A DNA stretch of 64,000 nt from Pseudoips prasinana (taxonomy: Eukaryota; Arthropoda; Insecta; Lepidoptera; Nolidae): the NCBI GenBank assembly GCA_951640165.1, contig OX621254.1, forward strand, positions 29,362,001 to 29,426,000, in the 5' to 3' direction. This document shows positions 29,186 to 39,343 of the stretch, piece after piece. Position numbers and translations under genes: made by a program. Every line of letters begins with the position of its first letter. Within the stretch, counting starts at the first letter, position 1. The notes below the pieces were generated by a model that saw only the letters and a program-made list of their open reading frames with translations, did not search any database and was not told the DNA's origin.

Positions 29186-29740
29186 TAATTTACCCGTCTT
29201 ATATGGCCCTTGTGTTTTAAATGTATTTACTTACGTTACACGTCTATGCGTCAACGACTTACATACATATAGGTATACCAAATTTCAAACCAATCAGTCC
29301 AGTAGAAGAGGTATGGAGGCCTAACAAATGTATTTAATACCTGCTAATCGCATGCAACATATAAAATTATACCCCTCTCCATGCCAACGACCAATTTCGT
29401 TGTCTATGAATCACGAAAACGAGGAAATTAATAACTCACTACATTATACGGTTCAGAATGACCTAATTAAATGTGCGTCTAAATATTTCGTACTTGTTAG
29501 CGATGACTAAGTATTTAATGGTGGCGGTTCTGGGTCCTGTAAACCACTATATTAATGTAAATGTTATTACTTCTATTTCTAATGTAGCTCATATGAAAAG
29601 ACCGGAGCATACATAGGACTGTCAAACTAGTAAAGCTGCTTCTAATACAATTTTGCGCACCGGGAGCAATTGGTCACCAGATTCTAATGTGTCACTTAAT
29701 TTTCCTCAGTACAATTAAATTGACACAAGTATAGATGGCC
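29186..29740. other. No gene or recognised repeat
   Basis: The 60-residue frame at 29328 has neither signal nor domain; no repeat recognised. Confidence 0.35.
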
Positions 29741-29744
29741 ATCA

Positions 29745-30062
29745 TTCATCATATCACACCGATTTTCTTCACGATTCATTCTTCGTTCAATCTGACCGTC
29801 TCTGGAATGCGCTAACTCCGGGAATAAGAATGGCTAAAAGTAGTTTCTCTTTTAAAAAGAAAACAGAGTTTTATCAAAGTTATTTATTTGTATTTATATA
29901 TCGTGTTTTGTATATATTTTATATAACTATATTGTTATTATTTTTTTATTTATTAAACCTAAATAAGAATACAGTTTTTTTGCACTTTATGTATTCTGCT
30001 AATCTGCAGTACCTACAGTTTGTCGGCAGTATTTTCGCGGGTTTTCAACTTAATTTCTTGTA
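29745..30062 (+). pseudogene. LINE C-terminal remnant
   Basis: The plus strand reads HDSFFVQSDRLWNALTPGIR then MAKSSFSFKKKTEF before becoming hydrophobic and AT-rich. The F-x-V-x3-RLWNxLP...F-K pattern is the usual end of LINE reverse transcriptases. Open for about 100 codons to 30060, but only the first third looks real. Confidence 0.55.
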
Positions 30063-30064
30063 AC

Positions 30065-30375
30065 TAAATAGGTAACAATTACTACTATATAATCAAATTG
30101 CAGCTTCATCATCCAACGCGACCACAGATTGTCCACGTCAAACCGCGGCCGCACCCGTTGGTTTGTTTACGGACACAGTGATAGATAATGTTTTACAAGC
30201 ACCTTTTTTATTACTCTTTTCGACACATTTTATTCTTTTTATATGGTTATTAGGTATATGTTTAAATAATATAATCTAATTAGATATTCTAGTGCACTTT
30301 CCATATTATCTCTGTACCACCCAAAGATAGACTCGTAGAGAATGCTTTCGGCATTAAGTCCGAGACTGGTGTAAA
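30065..30375. other. No gene or recognised repeat
   Basis: AT-rich; a GC-richer patch around 30115-30165 has no recognised match in the window. Confidence 0.35.
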
Positions 30376-30379
30376 TAAA

Positions 30380-30487
30380 AACCGCCAACCGTCAACCCCC
30401 AGCGTCCGGGCTTTTTCCCACTGAGATTTTGTTTTTACCGAAAAGTCCCGAAATCACTTCTAGGCACGACCCGGGATTTGAACCCTT
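30380..30487 (-). mobile_element. SINE family D fragment
   Basis: 'CCGAAAAGTCCCGAAATCAC', 'GACCCGGGATTTGAACCC': the body-to-B-box part only. Confidence 0.65.
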
Positions 30488-30647
30488 CTTATCTCCATTT
30501 GTTCATCTCAGTTTGTTTATCTCAGTTTTTGATAAAACTAGTATAATTCTATACTCAATTCCTGGGATGTTCAAGACCTTTTTTCCCCAATATAAAAGAT
30601 GAAATTAATATGTACTATCTACGGTCACTTAGGCAACTTCTTGTGCA

Positions 30648-30703
30648 TAAAAGGCAGGGCATCTATTTATTTAAATACAATAAATAAATGCCCTGCCTTT
30701 TTA
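30648..30703. repeat. 56-bp palindromic unit
   Basis: TAAAAGGCAGGGCAT at the left and ATGCCCTGCCTTTTTA at the right, with (TTTA)/(TAAA) inner arms. A tiny fold-back element or MITE remnant; flanks show no clear duplication. Confidence 0.6.
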
Positions 30704-31019
30704 TAGGAAATATTCAAGTCAAATTGGTATTTCATAGAATCGGCATTATTTGGACCAATTGTCCTGTAATTTGCAAGGCTATAACTAACAATTTTGTGAC
30801 TGAACTTTAAGTGGGAACATAGTTCTGGAATGTACGTTATATGACGTAATTATGATTACAAATTATCCTGTTACGAGTATTATTAGTATTGATTCAGTAA
30901 TAACTACTTATTTGCGAATTAGTTACCACTCAATTGTGTCAGTGACGAACGGTGCCATTTGTGTGCTCGAATTATATTACCTAGTGCAATGAGTGTAAAT
31001 AGTGTAAGTACTTTTTTTT

Positions 31020-31200
31020 TATTAAGACAGGGCGATGTGCCTACGCATGGCACGGGAAAAAATTGTCTACGGGTGGGTATGTCGGACTCGCACCGACTAA
31101 ACCTAAACTGCCGTGGACTTCTCTTGGCGGGTGGTGTCTCGGAAACGCGGGTACGCTGCCCCTTTTGCGCCATGCCCCAGATGGTCGGGACGGGAACACC
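31020..31200 (+). pseudogene. GC-rich retroelement-like fragment, opposite of 8706-9135
   Basis: 'GGGTGGGTATGTCGGACTCG' and 'CACCGACTAAAC' are the reverse complement of the block near 9050-9110; 'TTGCGCCATGCCCCAGATGG' matches 8980-9005 reversed. The frames at 30959-31273 and 31113-31310 cross it. Confidence 0.45.
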
Positions 31201-31745
31201 TAAATACTCCGAAATATTTTTTTCCGAATTTCGATGTTCCGATTTTCAAAAGTCCGAATTTCATAATACCTAAGGATTGTAATGTCTATTATAAAAAATC
31301 ACGAAATTGATTTAACCGAAAGTCATAAATGCGATTTGTTAGTTTTCCGATTCTCATACGTTCGAAAAGTCAAATTCTCGAAGGGATCTTTGTCCGAAAA
31401 ACGACATTCCGATTTTCAATACTTCGATTATTCTACTATTAGTAGAATAATAAACTAAAAGTCAACATGTTGTGCTACAAAATTTAGTGACAGTAACGAA
31501 TCGCTGCAAAACCGACTTCACGCAGTCTTGTCTGCCCTACCCTAGAGTGTAATTTAAGCCCGGTATTTTGAGGATAGTAATTATAAACATTAGGAATATT
31601 GAAATTTAGGAATTATAAAACCAGGAGTAATGATAAGTCGAGTTTAACTATTCGGAATTTTCTACCATTTGGAATTATGAAAAGCGGTATTTTGATATTC
31701 GTATTTGTGACTGTCGGAATAAAGTTATTCGTATTAACGTAGTGT
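31200..31745 (+). repeat. 'TTCGGA'-motif elements, copies 2 and 3
   Basis: 31200-31440 and 31560-31745 are made of scattered words such as ATTCGGAAT, TTCCGAATTT and ATTTCGAT. 31200-31350 is the inverse of 20745-20890. Spacing is irregular, so this is not a simple satellite. Confidence 0.55.
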
Positions 31746-31934
31746 AACCGGTCGGGACAAGTACCCTGACATAGTACTTAACTACTCATATTGGGTTTAT
31801 TATTATTATATTTCCCGTTGTAATTAAAATTACGGTAAATCAAATCTCAAAACTGGATATTCATAAATTTAATCGTCCGGCGGGTTTTGAACCAGCATCC
31901 TCTACCAATCCGGGTTAGGTAAAATTAAATAAAG

Positions 31935-32135
31935 AAATTTATTCAACACTTGGGTATTAACATACCTACACTTGCAATTGTCAAGCTCACAATGTAGTAC
32001 ATAAACTACAGACAAATACACTATTAAAGTAACAAAAAAAATTAATTAGTGGGTTCCATGCGGTCTGTGTTATCACATATATTTTTTTTAAATCCTGTAA
32101 TAAATAACAAATAAGTATAAATAAATTATTTACTA
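31935..32135 (-). repeat. Dispersed repeat family L3
   Basis: Matches 210-400: 'CACTTGGGTATTAACATACC', 'TTGTCAAGCTCACAATGTAG', 'CATGCGGTCTGTGTTATCAC'. Confidence 0.6.
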
Positions 32136-32210
32136 AAAATAAACTTGTTCTCAACCGTAACCGTAAAAATAGCCTACCCTAATTCGAAAGTATTATAATA
32201 TAATTATAAT

Positions 32211-32456
32211 AATAATATCTAGGGACAATATCACACAGATCATCCTAGCCCCAAAACTAAGCAAAGCTTGTAGTATGGGTACCAGGCGACGATATACATA
32301 CTTAAATAGATAGATATATACTTAAATACATAGAAAACATCCATGACTCAGAAATAAATATTCGTGCTCATCACACAAATATTTGCACTTACCGGGATTC
32401 GAACCCAGGACCACCAGCTTCGTAGGCAGGAGCACTACCAACTAGGCTACGGTGAC
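32211..32456 (-). mobile_element. SINE-B, near-complete
   Basis: From 'ATATCTAGGGACAATATCAC' to 'ACTAGGCTACGGTGAC'; B box 'GGATTCGAACCCAGGACC' is intact (minus). The left end of the 3-kb element starts about ten bases downstream. Confidence 0.85.
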
Positions 32457-32469
32457 AATATACATATAC

Positions 32470-33360
32470 AACGTGTAACAGAAAGAGTGAACGTAACTTA
32501 AGGGGCATATACGGTCTCCTTAAGCCTACCTATACACAAAATCTCATACCGAAATACCATCATTTTAATCTTGATCGTAAAATAATATACCATTCAATAT
32601 ATCGACAAGTATTTTTATCGATATAACGAACATCCGTACTAACACAGCACAGCTGATTCTGATTTACGCTAGAAATTGTTTGACATACCTCTGTGTTTCT
32701 ATGCACGCCTGGTAGTTTGATTCACTACACATATTTTGTTTTTTTTTTCGAGTTATGTTTTTATTTATAGCACTGCTGAATAGCTATTGGATACTTTACA
32801 TCGTATAAGTACGTGATACACAAACACATTACGAGAATCTTTTTATAGTTTAACTTCTAGTTGAAGTTGTTTTCAGTACTGATGGAAGAATTTCATTATT
32901 TCACGTTCACTAAAATCTGCACCGACACCGAAAGCTTGACTCTAAGACTTGCCAACTAACACGAGTCTCTCTCATGTACAACATATTCATAGAATCGTAA
33001 AGCTTTCATGTTTCTTAGTTATAAAGAGGCGTGGCCTCCATCGCGACACTGTACCCTTCACGACATAGGTTCCTCGTAATTAAACAGCCTTAAATTCTGT
33101 GACCTATGAATCCTCATCATCACAAAGTGCACGTCTGAGGCTATTCTTTCATAGATGAATGCACGAAATGTTCAAAATTATTACGATCACTAAACGACAT
33201 AGTTAAGGATTTCGCGGAACACTTTACTCATTACTAAACGACATTTTAGACGATTTAGTAACTAAACACGACCTAAATAGACAACAGTTTACGAACAACT
33301 GATGATTTTAATATTTTTATTAAATAAATGAAATTGCACAATATTTGATGAATTTGGCGG
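32470..33360. other. Unrecognised interior of the 3-kb unit
   Basis: No coding-like frame. 'ACTAAACGAC' recurs about four times between 33185 and 33275, a weak local repeat. Confidence 0.35.
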
Positions 33361-33608
33361 CTTTCATCGAACGCGGCCCCTTTGGCGGCGTCTTTGAGTC
33401 CGCTCAAAAGAGCCGCCTAGGTATCTACGACGACGCGCGGCTCGCTTCCATGAATATTAAAAGATATTTAACCGTTTATTATTTACCTATATCAACTCTT
33501 TGATTTTGCCGCCATATTAGTGTAACTTTGGATATAATCAGGACGGAATTTGAAATGTCCTCTACTGTTCATATGAGCCTAGTACATTATTCATATTTTT
33601 TTATTTGT
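33361..33608 (+). repeat. About 240-bp direct repeat, copy 1, with GC hairpin
   Basis: Matches 34683-34908 with roughly 80% identity by eye. Includes a stem GGCGGCGTCTTTGAG / CTCAAAAGAGCCGCC, then 'ATATTTAACCGTTTATTATT', 'ATCAGGACGGAATTTGAAAT' and 'TGTTCATATGAGCCTAGTAC'. Confidence 0.7.
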
Positions 33609-33646
33609 ATGTATTGTATGAATGATTAATATTTCGTAACAGGAAA

Positions 33647-33685
33647 CCTTTAAAATTTAGAGTGTATCACTCTAAATTTTAAAGG
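33647..33685. repeat. Perfect 18-base-arm hairpin
   Basis: CCTTTAAAATTTAGAGTG and its exact complement around TAT. It lies directly beside the end of the SINE family D copy. Confidence 0.75.
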
Positions 33686-34665
33686 TGGAATTGAAAGTGC
33701 CCCTGCACTTTCTATTCCATCACTCTCATGATCCGATGGGACGAATAGCGACACGACAGCGACACACCACCGGAAATAGGTCAGGCACAGGAACGACGGC
33801 TTTACGTGCTCTCCGAGGCATGGGGGTGTAATATCGTCAACTCCCAGACTTCGGGCTGATACTGAGAAATTTCTTTTTACGGAAAAATCCCATAATCACT
33901 TTTTGGTCCGACCCGGGAATTGAACCCAGGACTTCATTATTCCCATAATCACTTTTTGGCCCGACCCGGGATTTGAACCCAGGACTTCATTATTCCCATA
34001 ATCACTTTTTGGCCCGACCCGGGAATTGAACCCAGGACTTCATTATTCCCATAATCACTTTTTGGCCTGACCCGGGAATTGAACCCAGGACTTCATTATT
34101 CCCATAATCACTTTTTGGCCCGACCCGGGAATTGAACCCAGGACTTCATTATTCCCATAATCACTTTTTGGCCCGACCCGGGATTTGAACCCAGGACTTC
34201 ATTATTCCCATAATCACTTTTTGGCCCGACCCGGGAATTGAACCCAGGACTTCATTATTCCCATAATCACTTTTTGTCCCGACCCGGGAATTGAACCCAG
34301 GACTTCATTATTCCCATAATCACTTTTTGGCCCGACCCGGGAATTGAACCCAGGACTTCATTATTCCCATAATCACTTTTTGGCCTGACCCGGGAATTGA
34401 ACCCAGGACTTCATTATTCCCATAATCACTTTTTGGCCCGACCCGGGATTTGAACCCAGGACTTAATTATTCCCATAATCACTTTTTGGCCCGACCCGGG
34501 AATTGAACCCAGGACTTCATTATTCCCATAATCACTTTTTGGCCCGACCCGGGAATTGAACCCAGGACTTCATTATTCCCATAATCACTTTTTGGCCCAA
34601 CCCGGGATTTGAACCCAGGACTTTATTATCTGCAGTTGAACACGCTACCGCTAGACCAATGAGTT
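33686..34665 (-). mobile_element. SINE family D with internal tandem expansion
   Basis: Minus orientation. The tail and body (33686-33888) and the head 'TGGTCTAGCGGTAGCGTGTT' (near 34635-34660) are ordinary; between them the B-box segment is repeated fourteen times (33889-34627). Confidence 0.85.
33889..34627 (-). repeat. 53-bp tandem array, about 14 units, each with a pol III B box
   Basis: Each unit runs CCCATAATCACTTTTTGG, CCCGACCCGGGAATTGAACC, CAGGACTTCATTATT. Spacing is a constant 53 bases (for example 33931, 33984). Variation is limited to AATT/ATTT in the B box and single substitutions, so amplification is recent. On the minus strand every unit holds GGTTCAATTCC or GGTTCAAATCC. Confidence 0.92.
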
Positions 34666-34682
34666 ATACACGAACACATTCA

Positions 34683-34908
34683 AATGGCGCGGCGCGCGGT
34701 GGCGGCATCTTTGACTCTCTCAAAGGCGCCGCCACGCGCGGGGCCCGCTTTGATGAATATTAAAAAATATTTAACCATTTATTATTTACCTACATCAATC
34801 CTTTGTATTCGCCGCCGTATTAGAGTTCCTTGCGACAAAATCAGGACGGAATTCGAAATGTCCCCTAATGTTCATATGAGCCTAGTACATTATTCATATT
34901 TTTTCGTA
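34683..34908 (+). repeat. About 240-bp direct repeat, copy 2, with GC hairpin
   Basis: Counterpart of 33361-33608. The hairpin arms GTGGCGGCATCTTTGA / TCAAAGGCGCCGCCAC keep pairing despite base changes. The 78-residue frame at 34684 runs through it; I do not call a gene because the first copy is not open. Confidence 0.7.
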
Positions 34909-34909
34909 A

Positions 34910-35460
34910 TTTATCAGTAGTCGTACCGCGTGTGTTTATCTGGTTAGTTTGTATTAAAAATTAAGTACCTATTCGTTTCCGGCCAGATTAAATTTACATA
35001 CTGAAAGAAAAATTTCATATTCTTACTATTTAACACACAAAAAAATATCTGCAGTTACATAAGTCAATTAAATTATTTATTTCTCCTAGATCCAACATCT
35101 TGCGGAATATCATTTTAAATTAAATTCAGTGATTTTTCCTAGTTATCAAATTTATATGAATTTAGAGCAAAAATTCAGTTAAACATTTGATTGAATGTTA
35201 AAATAAACACGTGTAATAAATTATGTGACTGTACAGAACCACACTTTTTATTTACAGTCTAAGTAGTAGGTACCCAAAGAGTTCTCGGTAAGGTTCATTA
35301 CCCTTGCGGCTGAGTTTTGCTTAGTGTTGTTCATAACGTCGGTAATCTTACTTGTTGATTTAGGTAGTCGATATAAAAATAAATTACTAGTTGAATAAAA
35401 AAATGATTATTTCTGTTTGAAGTTTCGTCCATAGGTAGCCGTCCTGATACCCTATAACCC
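34910..35460. other. No gene recognised
   Basis: AT-rich sequence inside the 3-kb unit. Confidence 0.35.
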
Positions 35461-35689
35461 CCTTAAGTTACGTTCACACTTTCTGTTACACGTTGTATAC
35501 ATACAAACTCTGCGTTATTTGTCCATAAAATGCTGTAGGTAGGTAGATGTTCTTGACCGCTTTTAACACAGTGATAATGTTATTGTTGTACCTAAAAGGG
35601 ATGTATATAAGGTCAACTTAAAATCATAAAGATATCCAAATTAGGCAACAAGTTATTGAAGTTCCAGTCGAGCGACGAAACCTCTTTCC

Positions 35690-35862
35690 AGCGTTCGACA
35701 TATCACCATACTTATCAGAAATGCTGAGATCATCAGGCGAACCAAAGTTACCGACATAGCCCGAAGAATTGCCAAGCTGAAGTGGAAGTGGGCAGGGCGC
35801 ATAGCTCGTAGAGCCGACGGCCGCTGGGGCCCTCTACAAGATGGACCGATGATTTGACAGCA
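35690..35862 (+). pseudogene. RTE LINE fragment, plus strand
   Basis: Reads RRTKVTDIARRIAKLKWKWA, then GRIARRADGRWG, with an internal deletion before TRWTDDL. Ends abruptly at a SINE C head. The minus frame 35748-36047 is its shadow. Confidence 0.65.
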
Positions 35863-36445
35863 CGTGTGGCGCAGCGGCTAAGACAGTCGCCTCGCCGCTT
35901 CGTGTCGCGGGTTCGAGTCCCGCGCCGGATAATTATTTCTGCGACCCTAAATAGTTGTTGAGTCTGGATGTAATTTGTACATACATTCATAGACTCACGC
36001 CTGTTTCCCAGAGGGGTAGGCAGAGACAACGGATTTCCATTTGTCACGATCTTTGCACACGTCTTTTGCCTCGATTACTGTCATTATATTCTTCATACAT
36101 GATCGCCGGTTTAGGGTACTTCTGACCTGCCCTTTCTTGAGAACATCTCCAATTTGGTCAGAGAATGTTCGACGTGGTCTTCCCCTTCCGGTTGTACCAT
36201 TCACACAGGCCAGGTATACTTCTTTCGTCAATCTTCTTCCATTCATCCTTTCTAAATGGCCAAACCATCGCAGCATGCCTTTTTCAATCTTTGTGACTAC
36301 ATCCTCTTTCACACCACAACGCTCTCTTACATCAGTATTTCGAATTCTGTCTATGAATATATGTAATTTGTGTCTGTGTATTATATGTTTGTAAAGTACC
36401 CCGCGACACAGGGATTAGATTACGCAGTGCCGGCGTTGTCTTTAA
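35863..36445 (+). mobile_element. SINE family C split by a LINE insertion
   Basis: 35863-35978 and 36361-36445 together form one SINE C. The 11-bp ATGTAATTTGT is duplicated at the junctions (35968-35978 and 36361-36371). Confidence 0.85.
35979..36360 (-). pseudogene. 5'-truncated LINE, intact C-terminal frame (GRGRPRRTF type)
   Basis: Open on the minus strand across the whole insertion, about 122 codons: [18 protein letters not shown], then [20 protein letters not shown], then [20 protein letters not shown], ending [13 protein letters not shown] and stop. This resembles the end of LINE endonuclease-reverse transcriptases annotated in many insects. The 3' end runs into (TATG)n. Flanked by an 11-bp duplication. 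Confidence 0.8.
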
Positions 36446-36449
36446 AAAA

Positions 36450-36560
36450 AATAAAAGATCTTTTGAGGGTCGCTGGATATCGCTGGATGCGGATAGCGCA
36501 AGACCGGCATTGTGGAGATGGGGGAGGCCTTTGTCCAGCAGTGGCTTTCGGCTGATATGA
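36450..36560 (+). pseudogene. RTE LINE 3' tail
   Basis: Plus strand: KDLLRVAGYRWMRIAQDRH followed by a frameshifted end and 'GGCTGATATGAT'. Confidence 0.65.
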
Positions 36561-36734
36561 TCTACTTCTTATCGTGTCGATGGTAAGAAATATATTCTAT
36601 CTTCCCAAAATTGGGCAACGCTGACCCCTTTGGCTGAAGCGTCATACAAGTCCATACAAATCCATATACATGAACCTGCTGAGTTTGTTTCGCTGGATCT
36701 TCTCAGTTGGGGCGCATTGGATCCGGTGGTAGCA

Positions 36735-37090
36735 CTAAAGCGCGACCGTCGTTTGAAACACAAGGTCCGTTATAATAATAGTACTGAATTCATACCTTAA
36801 TATAGACAGAACCATTCAGACAATATGTAGTAAAATATAAATTTCAATACATTATATTAAAAACTTCAATTAAACATAATCTCCTTGACAATAACTTAAT
36901 ACAAGCAAGCTTAATATCACTACCATTATAAAATAAATTGTATAAATGTTTTAACATTCCGTGTACCTAAATATCTGTAATTAATAAGTAACTAGAAAAA
37001 ATAACTGTATTACTACAAACATGTTCTGAGTATTTACGAGCGCTTTTTTAAAGTCTACGTGAATAAAAACCTTTTTTATTTTATTTTATT
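36735..37090 (-). repeat. Family F repeat, long copy
   Basis: Parallel to 27750-28140 throughout, ending 'GTCTACGTGAATAAAAACC' and a T-rich run. Confidence 0.65.
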
Positions 37091-37364
37091 TATAGTCCTG
37101 AAGGGAACAAGAGACTGGACATGAGGGACAAACGGATAAATGTGCCATACTTTGTGGTGACACGCCTCACTCGCAGATGTTTTGTGATGTGATCGCTGAT
37201 ATGATGATGATTTATGAAATGAAATACGATGTTATTAGCAAGAAAAAGGCTTAGTAGTGTCTCGGATTTTAGAAGTAGGTGAAACCCGTCAGTAAAAGAC
37301 CTCAGTCAAGGGTCGAACCAGGAAATGGGTGCCCTTTGGCGCAGTTAACTTACTTTCTACTTTT

Positions 37365-37595
37365 ATTCTGTATGAACGGGACAACCGGAAGGGGAAGACC
37401 ACGTCGAACATTCTCTGACCAAATTGGAGATGTTCTCAAGAAAGGTCAGAAGTTCCCTAAACGGCGAGCATGTATGAAGAATATAATGACGGTAACCGAG
37501 GCAAAAGAAGTATGCAAGGATCGTGACAAATGAAAATCCGTTGTCTCTGCCTACCCCTCTGGGAAACAGGTGTGAGTCTATGTATGTATGTATGT
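37365..37595 (+). pseudogene. LINE C-terminal fragment (GRGRPRRTF type)
   Basis: [49 protein letters not shown] then a stop where the intact copy has Trp, followed by [13 protein letters not shown]. Ends in (TATG)n. The upstream part of the 84-residue frame is unrelated. Confidence 0.75.
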
Positions 37596-37604
37596 GCATA
37601 TAAA

Positions 37605-38190
37605 TTTATTTCCTATTAATAAACAATTTACAGTATTATTTTATCCATCAGACAGGTACGTTCAAGAATTTCTCATAGGAAATCCAGCGCATGGACGTAG
37701 CCAACATTATATTTGGGGGCTTTTGGTTTTTTGCAACACCTACTATGTACCTAATAATATTTTGCTTGACGGCTTGAACTCCCTGTGGTCCGGTGAAGCA
37801 GTGAAAGCTTCCTAACCTACATATAAGCGTCATGTTAAAAAAAATAAAATAACTTTTCATTTTAGTAACATAACATAATAATTTAAGAAGAATACTATAT
37901 TAAAAAAGGTTAATTTATGTTTAAAGTGTTTGCCTCATACAAAACAATTTATTAATAGGAAATAAATTTATATATATATATTAATTTATTTCCTATTAAT
38001 AAACCGCAATTTACCGTATTATTTTATCCTTCAGACAGGTACGGTCAATAATTACTCATAGGAAATCCAGCGCATGGACGTAGCCAACAGTATATATTTG
38101 GGGGCTTTCGGTTTTTTTGCAGCACCTACTGTAAACTACAAAGGTGTAGCGTAGGATAAAATAGTACGGTAAATTGCGGTTTATTAAGGT
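37605..38190. mobile_element. Nested fold-back element with partial direct copy
   Basis: 37998-38030 and 38153-38185 are 33-base inverted arms with one mismatch ('AATAAACCGCAATTTACCGT'). 37948-37968 and 37983-38003 form another perfect 21-base inverted pair. 37605-37745 is a direct copy of the interior ('TCATAGGAAATCCAGCGCAT', 'GGACGTAGCCAACA'). Confidence 0.7.
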
Positions 38191-38319
38191 GCAGTAAACT
38201 ACAAACATGTCCCCAAATTGTAGACCCCCGAATTGAATGTATTATAATAGTCTTTAACTATTATAATACTTATCTGTAATGTGTACATGTATATGTATAT
38301 GTAGCTGTGTCTTTAATAA

Positions 38320-38365
38320 AATATATATGTAAAGTATATGTATATATACTTTACATATATACTAT
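38320..38365. repeat. AT-rich palindrome
   Basis: ATATATGTAAAGTATAT followed by its inverted form; low-complexity, next to a Helitron end. Confidence 0.45.
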
Positions 38366-38384
38366 TACCTTTTATTATTAAAGA

Positions 38385-38751
38385 CTAGCTGTTACCCGCG
38401 ACTTCGTCCGCGACAATTTTGAATGATGACCAATGTAACCTACAACAAAAAGTCTACTAACATACGTGAAAGATTCACTTTGAGAAACTCTGTAATGAAT
38501 GTGAATAACTAAGGATAGGATAAAAAAATACGGCCTTTAAAGCATATTTTCATTAATAAATGTTTTACTGACTCACAAACTAAATTTAGGATAACTTTAC
38601 ATTGGCCTACAATTTTGAAATTGGGCACCAAGAGATAAAGGAATAAAGAGAAAATTATCGTTACACGTTGTTCATTACAGTTATTTATGTAGTAAACAAC
38701 GGTTATTTCAATATTACAAACAGACACTCCAGTTTTATTTATTTGTATAGA
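38385..38751 (-). mobile_element. Helitron-like family H2, longer variant
   Basis: CTAGCTGTTACCCGCGACTT at one end and TCTATACAAATAAATAAAAC (reversed) at the other. Middle portion differs from other H2 copies; its start resembles H3 ('CGACAATTTTGAATGAT'), so it may be an H2/H3 chimera. Confidence 0.65.
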
Positions 38752-38756
38752 TGACA

Positions 38757-39081
38757 ATAGCTGTACCTGCGCTTCGTCCGCGTGTTAATTAGTTTATTTC
38801 GTTTCTTCTTGTTTTTTTTTCTTAATTAAAAGAATATTTCTAATATAAACGTAGCCTAAGATACTCCTTATTACATACGCTACCTGCCAATAAAAGTCCC
38901 GTCAAAATCGGTACAGTCATTTCAGAGATTAGCCGGAACAAACAGACAGACAGACAGACAAAAATTAAAAATAAATGTTATTTTGGTGTATGTACCGTAA
39001 ATATATATTCATATTTATGTAGTAAACAATGGTTATTTCACTATTACAAACAGACACTCCAATTTTATTTATTTGTATAGA
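38757..39081 (-). mobile_element. Helitron-like family H2, adjacent copy
   Basis: Lies only five bases from the previous one in the same orientation. Has 'CGCTTCGTCCGCGTGTTAAT', (CAGA)n, and the 'TATTTGTATAGA' end. Confidence 0.7.
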
Positions 39082-39343
39082 TAACATCGCGTTGGCATAT
39101 TAAACTAAAACGAAAAAGTAGTAAACAAGAGCAGGGTATCCATATATTACTATGTTATTTTTGGCAACCACTTCATATGTTATAATTTAATTTATAATTA
39201 AGCTTTAATTACTGGCCCATTGATCTAGGGGTTAGTGACCCTGTCTGCTAAGCCAGAAGTCGTGGGTTCGATCCTCACCTAGGACAAATCTTTATGGGAT
39301 GAGCACGATTATTTTTTCTGTGCCTCTATTAATGTATCTTTGA
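39081..39343 (+). repeat. Duplicated segment with SINE family E, copy 1
   Basis: Matches 43531-43795: 'ATAACATCGCGTTGG', 'GTAGTAAACAAGAG', 'GTTATTTTTGGCAAC', 'TTTATAATTAAGCTTTAA', then a SINE head ('GGGGTTAGTGACCCTGTCTG', 'GTCGTGGGTTCGATCC'). A shared flank plus SINE means segmental duplication, or a larger repeat of which the SINE is the end. Confidence 0.7.

Larger units (their letters stand above)
32467..35497. mobile_element. 3.0-kb unit bounded by long inverted repeats
   Basis: Left end TACAACGTGTAACAGAAAG, 'GTGAACGTAACTTAAGGGG' and the right end (reverse complement) match for about 40 bases, and more loosely to about 75. TA flanks both ends; a longer ATACATA match in the flanks is ambiguous because the sequence is low-complexity. 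A 383-bp element at 58721-59103 has related ends. No transposase is visible. The interior contains a direct repeat, hairpins and an expanded SINE D. Confidence 0.55.

Noticed and set aside
33889..34627. CRISPR-like array
   Set aside because: Units are directly contiguous and nearly identical along their whole length, with no variable spacers. It is a minisatellite within a SINE in a eukaryotic genome.
32467..35497. Autonomous DNA transposon with a transposase gene
   Set aside because: The ends look right, but there is no frame above about 80 codons and none resembles a transposase; kept only as a non-autonomous candidate.
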